Assembly: GCA_947377625.1 (NCBI GenBank)
Contig: CANCGR010000078.1
Location: forward strand, 1-8,728
Reading direction: 5' to 3'
From: Gammaproteobacteria bacterium
Lineage (GTDB): Bacteria; Pseudomonadota; Gammaproteobacteria; Pseudomonadales; Pseudohongiellaceae
Length of the DNA: 8,728 nt
How positions within the stretch are numbered: the stretch's first letter is position 1; each line of letters begins with the position of its first letter. The notes under the pieces were generated by a model, which ran no database searches, was not told where the DNA came from, and saw nothing but the letters and a program-made list of their open reading frames with translations. A program made the position numbers and the translations under genes. Shown in pieces: positions 5,890 through 8,728 of the stretch.

Positions 5890-6003
5890 GAGGGCTTCGC
5901 CATGAAGATGGAGGGGACGTCTTCGGCCATGGATGGCCGAAGTTAGCCTACAGGGATGTATTCACGGCGGGTCCCCGTAATTTTCATGGCGAAGACCGAC
6001 TGC
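5890..6003 (-). repeat. Structured intergenic repeat, copy 2 (inverted relative to copy 1)
   Basis: Read on the minus strand, this 114-bp copy matches 4961-5073 with scattered substitutions and small gaps. Outer arms pair at 20 of 24 positions, and the conserved TACATCCCTGTAGGCT block is unchanged. The terminal hairpin is CTTCGGCCAT-CC-ATGGCCGAAG: one base pair is swapped (G-C to T-A) and one C-G pair added compared with copy 1, so pairing is kept although sequence changed. On the plus strand the copy creates an open frame with an ATG at 5956 that runs into the next gene, but that frame is an artefact. Confidence 0.9.
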
Positions 6004-6186
6004 CCAGAACCACACATGGCAGTTCAGCATCACTCACACCAAGCAAAATATTGCCAAAAAGTCCTACAGCCGCAGCCAAAACCAGTCGTATACCTTCTCG
6101 TCAGAGTAACACCACCGCACAACGCAAGTTTTGGGGAATGGTGTTGCAGGTGCACCGTGGTCAAGAGCAGTCAGAGAAGACGGTCA
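6004..6186. other. Spacer between repeat copy 2 and the PAS kinase gene; no gene seen
   Basis: This 183-nt stretch holds no convincing gene or RNA. The reading frame of the following kinase is open through it, but the encoded residues are low-complexity and lack family features. No strong sigma-70 promoter is visible. A weak sigma-54-like match (GG at 6134-6135, TTGCA at 6144-6148) has correct spacing but poor flanking bases. Confidence 0.5.
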
Positions 6187-7779
6187 ATGCTTCACGAAAA
6201 AAAATTGTTGGAACAATTTATGATGCAGGATAAGCACCCGCTTCCAGCGTCGTCCAATTTACTCAGCCAGTGGCAGACACAATCCAGCTGGGAGTATTTC
6301 AATATCGGGCTGGGCCTGCTTTCGCGCGAGATGGAACTGGTCAGCTACAACAGCAGCTTCTGCAACCTCACTGCTCTCGCGCCCGAATCAGTACTCAAAA
6401 GCAATCTGTACGGCATTCTCGGCTTCAAGCAATCGGCCATCTCGGTGGTGCGCACGATGCTGGAATCGGACGGGCACTGGAGCGGCAAGATCAAGCTGGG
6501 TGACCGCTCGCTGCGCATCGACCTTACCAGCCTGAAAGCCTCGGATCCGACCATCGCCACCAACCCGCACAAGCCGGCATACTCGGTGATGCTGGTCGAC
6601 TACACCGAAGAATTCCGCCAGTTGCAATTGTTGTCGGAAGCCAAGTTCCAGGCTGAAAAAACTGACCGCGCCAAATCACAGTTTCTCTCGCACATGAGTC
6701 ATGAGTTGCGCACGCCGCTCAATGCCATTCTCGGCTTTGCACAATTGCTCAGCATGGATGAAACCTTGAACGACCTGCAATCGGACAATGTCAAAGAGAT
6801 CGAAGGCGCCGGTGAATACCTGCTGTCGCTCATCAACGAGATTCTTGATCTTTCCCGCATTGAAGCCGGCCGCATTGAACTCAGTGACGATTCAGTCAAC
6901 CTCGAACATCTGCTCAACGAATGTTTCGCATTGGTCAAACCACTGGCAGAACACAACAATGTGTTGCTGGAATACCAGTTGAAGGATGCCTGCACGCTCA
7001 AGAACGACCACGTACGTCTTAAACAGATTGTCATCAATCTGTTGTCGAATGCGATCAAATACAACCAGAAAAACGGCAAGGTGGTGCTGCAATGCATTGC
7101 CACCGACACCACGATGATTCGCATCGAGATTCTTGACACCGGCAACGGCATCAACAAGGAGCTGTTGCCCTATATATTCACCCCGTTCGAGCGCCTGGGG
7201 GCCGACAGTCGTCACATCGAAGGCACCGGCATTGGCCTGATGATCACCCGCCGCTTGGTCAAACTGATGAAGGGCGACATCGGTGTAGTGAGCCGCACTG
7301 GCGCCGGCAGCATCTTCTGGATCGACTTGCCGGTGCACCAGCAAAGCGAGGGCGCCATCCTGTCGCGCTCGGAAAATTGTTCCAGCCTGTTCAATGTCAC
7401 GCCGGTGTTCGGTTTTGGCCCCGTCGACAGCCGTGTATTCAAATTGCTGGAAGACCTGTGCTCGATTCGCACCAGCCTTGTATTCCAGCACGATCACAAC
7501 AGCGAAGTAATGCACAGCTGGATGAAGCATCACGCCAGCGGCTATGTGGTGTTGCACGCCTCGCAGCTCAACACCATCAAAGCCCAGCCGGCACTGGAAT
7601 CATTACTACAGAAATTCACCATCCTGGTCGTTAACGACGCCATGGACGCATTGCAGTTGGCATCAACAATGGTCCTGACCAAGCAACACATCATCGAAAC
7701 CGAATGCAAATATGCCGATCTGCCGATGGTACTGCTGGCCAGCCCTGAATCCTGCAAGGTGATAAAGCAATGCAACTGA
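6187..7779 (+). CDS. PAS-like sensor histidine kinase with unassigned C-terminal extension
   Basis: From ATG 6187 the protein has 530 residues and no membrane segment. Residues ~33-147 look like a PAS sensor (SWEYFNIGLGLLSREMELVS at the start, SVMLVDYTEE at the end), followed by a helical linker. The HisKA H-box is FLSHMSHELRTPLNAILGFA with phosphoacceptor His172. The ATPase domain has the N-box QIVINLLSNAIKYN (N284, N288), G1 DTGNG from D317, F-box FTPFERLG, and G2 GTGIGL from G346. The kinase core ends near WIDLPV (378-383). The last ~147 residues match no domain I recognise. They may be a degenerate receiver, since no phosphoacceptor aspartate pattern is seen. ATG 6187 has only a weak purine-rich upstream stretch; ATGs at 6220 and 6223 are alternatives. 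The gene overlaps the next response regulator by 10 nt, its likely partner. Confidence 0.9.
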   Translation: MLHEKKLLEQFMMQDKHPLPASSNLLSQWQTQSSWEYFNIGLGLLSREMELVSYNSSFCNLTALAPESVLKSNLYGILGFKQSAISVVRTMLESDGHWSGKIKLGDRSLRIDLTSLKASDPTIATNPHKPAYSVMLVDYTEEFRQLQLLSEAKFQAEKTDRAKSQFLSHMSHELRTPLNAILGFAQLLSMDETLNDLQSDNVKEIEGAGEYLLSLINEILDLSRIEAGRIELSDDSVNLEHLLNECFALVKPLAEHNNVLLEYQLKDACTLKNDHVRLKQIVINLLSNAIKYNQKNGKVVLQCIATDTTMIRIEILDTGNGINKELLPYIFTPFERLGADSRHIEGTGIGLMITRRLVKLMKGDIGVVSRTGAGSIFWIDLPVHQQSEGAILSRSENCSSLFNVTPVFGFGPVDSRVFKLLEDLCSIRTSLVFQHDHNSEVMHSWMKHHASGYVVLHASQLNTIKAQPALESLLQKFTILVVNDAMDALQLASTMVLTKQHIIETECKYADLPMVLLASPESCKVIKQCN

Positions 7780-8728
7780 ATCAACACAGTGCAGAACTGA
7801 AAAACTCGCCGATTTTTGTCGTCGATGACGAGCCGGTCAATCTCAAGCTGATTGAACGCGTGCTTGGCACTGAAGGCTATCAGTGCGTGCATTCCATCCA
7901 GAATCCGACCGAAGTGGCCAAGCGTTTCAATGAGCAGCGCCCCAACCTGATTCTGCTCGACATCAACATGCCGAAAATGAACGGCTTCGATGTGCTCGAC
8001 TCGCTCAAGCAAGCGGCCGACGGCAACTTGCCGCCAGTGATTTTCCTGACAGCCGAGATGGCTGCCGACAACCGCACCAAGGCCTTCGAAAAAGGCGTGC
8101 TGGATTTCATCAGCAAGCCGTTCAACCGCCAGGAGCTGTTGGCCAGAGTGCGCAACCTGTTGACGCTGGAACTGGCGCACCAGGAACTCACGCTCAAGAA
8201 GAACAATCTGGAAGTGATGGTCAGTCATCGCACCGAAGCGCTGCGACGCTCGCAACTGGAAGTCGTACAAGTGCTGGGCAAAGCCGCGGAATACCGCGAC
8301 AACGAAACCGGCGCCCACATCATGCGCATGAGCAACATCTCGGCGCACATCGCCAAAGTGCTGGGGCATCCCGACGATTTCGTGAACCAGATGCTCAATG
8401 CCAGCCCGATGCATGATGTCGGCAAGATTGCGATTCCCGACCACATCCTGCTCAAACCCGGCAAATTCACGCCGGATGAATGGGAAGTGATGAAGACCCA
8501 CACCACGATGGGCTACGAAATCCTCAAGAGCAAGGATTCCGCGATCCTCAATCTTGCCAGCGAAATTGCACTGCACCACCACGAAAAATGGGACGGCAGC
8601 GGCTATCCGCACGGCCTGTCGGGCACCGGCATTCCGGTGTCGTGCCGCATCGTGGCAGTGTCCGACACGTTTGATGCACTGCTGTCACTGCGGCCCTACA
8701 AAAAGCCGTGGGACCTGGACGATGCCAA
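7770..8728 (+). CDS. Response regulator with HD-GYP cyclic-di-GMP phosphodiesterase domain (3' end cut)
   Basis: The frame is open from ATG 7770 to the window edge (319 complete codons, no stop). An AAGGTG ribosome site lies 10 nt upstream inside the kinase gene. Residues 14-135 form a receiver domain: D19, D20, phosphoacceptor D64 in LILLDINMPKMNGF, T94, K116. A helical linker (136-170) leads to an HD-GYP domain resembling RpfG. Its motifs are ETGAH (E179, H183), HDVGKIAIPD (H215, D216, K219), HTTMGYEIL (H244), HHHEKWDGSGYPHGLSG (H269, H270), and VAVSDTFDAL (D299). All residues known as metal ligands in HD-GYP structures appear present, so it should hydrolyse c-di-GMP. The overlap with the kinase stop (ATGCAACTGA) suggests coupled translation and phosphorylation by that kinase. 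Lowered c-di-GMP typically favours motility. Confidence 0.93.
   Translation, partial: MQLNQHSAELKNSPIFVVDDEPVNLKLIERVLGTEGYQCVHSIQNPTEVAKRFNEQRPNLILLDINMPKMNGFDVLDSLKQAADGNLPPVIFLTAEMAADNRTKAFEKGVLDFISKPFNRQELLARVRNLLTLELAHQELTLKKNNLEVMVSHRTEALRRSQLEVVQVLGKAAEYRDNETGAHIMRMSNISAHIAKVLGHPDDFVNQMLNASPMHDVGKIAIPDHILLKPGKFTPDEWEVMKTHTTMGYEILKSKDSAILNLASEIALHHHEKWDGSGYPHGLSGTGIPVSCRIVAVSDTFDALLSLRPYKKPWDLDDA

Noticed and set aside
4961..6003. CRISPR array
   Set aside because: There are only two copies, in opposite orientation and ~816 bp apart, each over 100 bp; this does not fit direct short repeats with regular spacers.
6133..6148. Weak sigma-54-like site (GGGGAATGGTGTTGCA) before the PAS kinase
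   Set aside because: Spacing is right, but three of the first six consensus positions (T, C, C) are missing; too weak to support.
7542..8612. 356-codon minus-strand open frame opposite the HD-GYP regulator
   Set aside because: The plus strand encodes an intact receiver and HD-GYP domain with all motifs. The reverse frame is a composition shadow.

Overview
The window looks like chromosomal DNA of a flagellated, Gram-negative gammaproteobacterium, probably from the broad Pseudomonas/Cellvibrio-type lineages. This rests on the FliG/FliM proteins, a near-consensus sigma-54 promoter with a FleQ-box-like palindrome in front of fliG, a FliK-like plus FlhB-C-terminal-like gene pair, and two-component signalling with an HD-GYP output. 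No genus can be named from the sequence alone.

Left part (1-2200, minus strand): a rotor/switch (C-ring) operon reading fliG, fliM, then the first 19 codons of a probable fliN that runs off the left edge. About 105 nt upstream of the fliG ATG, at 2185-2200, lies a sigma-54 promoter (TGGCATG-N4-TTGCT). Between promoter and gene, at 2083-2096, is a perfect palindrome that differs from the published P. aeruginosa FleQ consensus at one fixed position. FleQ acting from the leader downstream of a sigma-54 promoter is known in P. aeruginosa, so the layout is coherent. Middle-left (2271-3558, plus strand, divergent): a FliK-family protein whose stop overlaps the start of a small protein resembling the FlhB cytoplasmic domain. 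Both would act at the flagellar type III export gate. A soluble hybrid histidine kinase with its own receiver domain follows (3680-4900).

Middle-right (4901-6186): a gene-poor, lower-GC island. Two copies of a ~113-bp structured repeat lie in opposite orientation (4961-5073 and 5890-6003) and bracket one gene, a small secreted protein of unknown function (5250-5795). The gene has its own sigma-70-type promoter and a strong ribosome binding site. Each repeat copy can fold into a three-way junction: a 24-bp imperfect outer stem, a small conserved hairpin, and a terminal hairpin whose two arms differ between copies in a compensatory way. This is the least explained structure in the window.

Right part (6187-8728, plus strand): a PAS-like sensor histidine kinase with an unrecognised ~147-residue C-terminal extension. 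It overlaps by 10 nt a response regulator with a receiver and an HD-GYP cyclic-di-GMP phosphodiesterase domain, which is cut by the right edge. Together the genes join flagellar rotor and export functions to signalling that probably lowers c-di-GMP. FleQ is itself a c-di-GMP-responsive regulator in Pseudomonas, so a functional link is plausible, but that is inference.
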